The notes under the pieces were generated by a model. It was not told where the DNA came from, did no database searches, and was given only the letters and a program-made list of their open reading frames with translations. 36,510 nucleotides of DNA from Bacteroidetes bacterium 4572_117 (lineage in GTDB: Bacteria; Bacteroidota; Bacteroidia; Bacteroidales; NBLH01): assembly GCA_002084525.1 (NCBI GenBank), contig NBLH01000012.1:1-36510 (forward strand), read 5' to 3'. The first letter of the stretch is position 1. Every line of letters begins with the position of its first letter. The translations under genes and the position numbers were made by a program. Positions 34,955 through 36,510 of the stretch are shown piece by piece.

Positions 34955-35761
34955 ATGATAAAAAAACAAATACTGGAATATTCGCAATATCACCGGAATC
35001 AGTTTGAGATAAATTTTGAACCTGCATTTTCGACTGCCAATAGAGATGCAATTCATGATATGCGTGTAAGTATCAAGCGTTTAAGATTATTATATCGATT
35101 TTTGGATTTTGCATCTGAAAAACAATTTTATGCCAACAAAAAAGGAAAACTATTAGTTGAAGTTTTTAAATCTGCAGGACCATTGCGCGATGTACAAATT
35201 CAACTTTCAATTCTTGGCAAACTTAAAGAGGATTTAAATGTAGATTATCCTGAATTAAACAGTTTTTTGAACTCGAAAGAAAATTCAGGGATTGAAAAAT
35301 TTAAAAAAAAAGGCAGTACATTTGATTTAATACAAATTAAGTACTTATTTAATTTTAGCGAGGCTATTATGAAAATAATTATTGAATTTACTGATTTACA
35401 AGTAACTTTTGATAATTATATACTAAACAGGCTCAATATTATAAAAAAAACATTAAAAAAGCCCAAACAAAAAATTGATTTTCATAGGCTACGCAAAAGA
35501 ATTAAAGACCTTATTTATTTGTATGAAATTAAGAATACAAATTTAGGTAAATATAAAGAGCCTTTGGATTTGTTAAAATTATTAGGAAAGACATTAGGGG
35601 TTTGGCACGATATAGAAGTTTTTTCAGATAAATTAAACAATAAGGAATCAAAAAAATATTTAGTACCAAAGAATCAGTTTAATCTAAATATATACCTAAC
35701 TGAACGAAAAAAAGCATTAATAGAAGAGTTTTATCGTCAAAAATCCGAGTTTTTTAACTAA
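34955..35761 (+). CDS. CHAD domain-containing protein
   Basis: AIHDMRVSIKRLRLLYRFLDF, GPLRDVQIQL, HRLRKRIKDLIYL. Confidence 0.9.
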   Translation: MIKKQILEYSQYHRNQFEINFEPAFSTANRDAIHDMRVSIKRLRLLYRFLDFASEKQFYANKKGKLLVEVFKSAGPLRDVQIQLSILGKLKEDLNVDYPELNSFLNSKENSGIEKFKKKGSTFDLIQIKYLFNFSEAIMKIIIEFTDLQVTFDNYILNRLNIIKKTLKKPKQKIDFHRLRKRIKDLIYLYEIKNTNLGKYKEPLDLLKLLGKTLGVWHDIEVFSDKLNNKESKKYLVPKNQFNLNIYLTERKKALIEEFYRQKSEFFN

Positions 35762-35821
35762 ACCAATAATAAATATTGATTTATTAGATAGTTTTGCACC
35801 TGCTAAGTAAAAAACAAATAA

Positions 35822-36510
35822 ATGCTATTGGAATATAATAATAAAAAAGTAGCTTTTCATACGTTGGGTTGCAAACTGAATTTTTCAGAATCGTCAACTA
35901 TAGCCCGCGATTTTACCGAAAAAGGTTTTATTAGGGTAAATTTTAACGAAAAAGCCGATGTTTACGTAATAAATACTTGTACGGTTACTAATCAGGCAGA
36001 TAAAAAATGTAGACAGGCCGTAAAAAAAATCACGAAACAAAACCCTGATGCAATTGTTGCAGTGGTGGGTTGTTATGCCCAATTAAAACCAGATGAAATA
36101 TCGAATATCCCCGGTGTGAACATAGTTCTTGGGGCAAATGAAAAATTTGAACTTTTTAAATTCATCCAAGGGTTCAAAAAAAATCAGGCACCTATTATGC
36201 ATTCATGCGAAATTGATGAAGTTGAGCAATTTGATGCAGCTTACTCCTCTGGTGACAGAACACGCTCGTTTTTAAAGGTTCAGGACGGTTGCGATTACCC
36301 GTGCACATATTGTACCATACCAAAAGCACGCGGAAAAAGCAGGAACGATACCATTGAAAAAACCCTGGAACAAGCCCATGAAATTGCATCAAAAGGTTTT
36401 AAAGAAATTATACTTACAGGTGTAAATATTGGCGATTTTGGCAAATCAACAAACGAAACATTTTTTAGGCTGCTACAAGAACTTGACAAGGTAAAAGGCA
36501 TTGAACGTTA
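35822..36510 (+). CDS. mtaB: tRNA t6A37 methylthiotransferase MtaB, 5' part (runs off window)
   Basis: Translated by eye from ATG 35822: KVAFHTLGCKLNFSESSTIARDF..VINTCTVTNQADKKCRQ..VVGCYAQLKP..FLKVQDGCDYPCTYCTIPKARGKSR; not in ORF track because it has no stop in the window. Confidence 0.9.
   Translation, partial: MLLEYNNKKVAFHTLGCKLNFSESSTIARDFTEKGFIRVNFNEKADVYVINTCTVTNQADKKCRQAVKKITKQNPDAIVAVVGCYAQLKPDEISNIPGVNIVLGANEKFELFKFIQGFKKNQAPIMHSCEIDEVEQFDAAYSSGDRTRSFLKVQDGCDYPCTYCTIPKARGKSRNDTIEKTLEQAHEIASKGFKEIILTGVNIGDFGKSTNETFFRLLQELDKVKGIER

Overview
AT-rich window with Bacteroidetes-type gene content (TonB-dependent receptor/DUF4249, FtsX-like permease, LytTR protein, DUF3857, TAnnTTTG-like promoter words). 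Readable genes: ERCC4/HhH nuclease, a LytTR membrane protein (two frameshifts), a radical SAM/SPASM enzyme translationally coupled to a Cys-containing membrane protein, Uma2 nuclease, rlmN, a SNF2 helicase, heptose-7-P kinase (hldA-like), TPMT-like methyltransferase, arginyltransferase-like protein, a truncated shikimate kinase, tandem UspA, two adjacent hybrid histidine kinases, gamma-glutamyltransferase, FtsX/MacB-like permease, TonB receptor + DUF4249 + PD40 lipoprotein cluster, Gfo/Idh/MocA oxidoreductase, an internally deleted TlpA-like gene, DUF3857/transglutaminase-like protein, a small Cys-rich protein, a CHAD protein and the 5' part of mtaB. Main points for follow-up: (1) the rSAM/SPASM + Cys membrane protein pair, a candidate peptide/protein-modification system resembling rSAM/lipoprotein systems; (2) a 103-bp, about 96% identical inverted repeat (20474-20576 / 24991-25093) bracketing the GGT and permease genes, with MITE-like ends; (3) 20-bp-phased direct repeats upstream of two transcription units, one with a sigma-54-like promoter; (4) an unusual density of broken genes (at least six), several with out-of-frame internal deletions or homopolymer indels, either real decay or assembly error. 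All calls are from reading the sequence and supplied translations; no database search was run.
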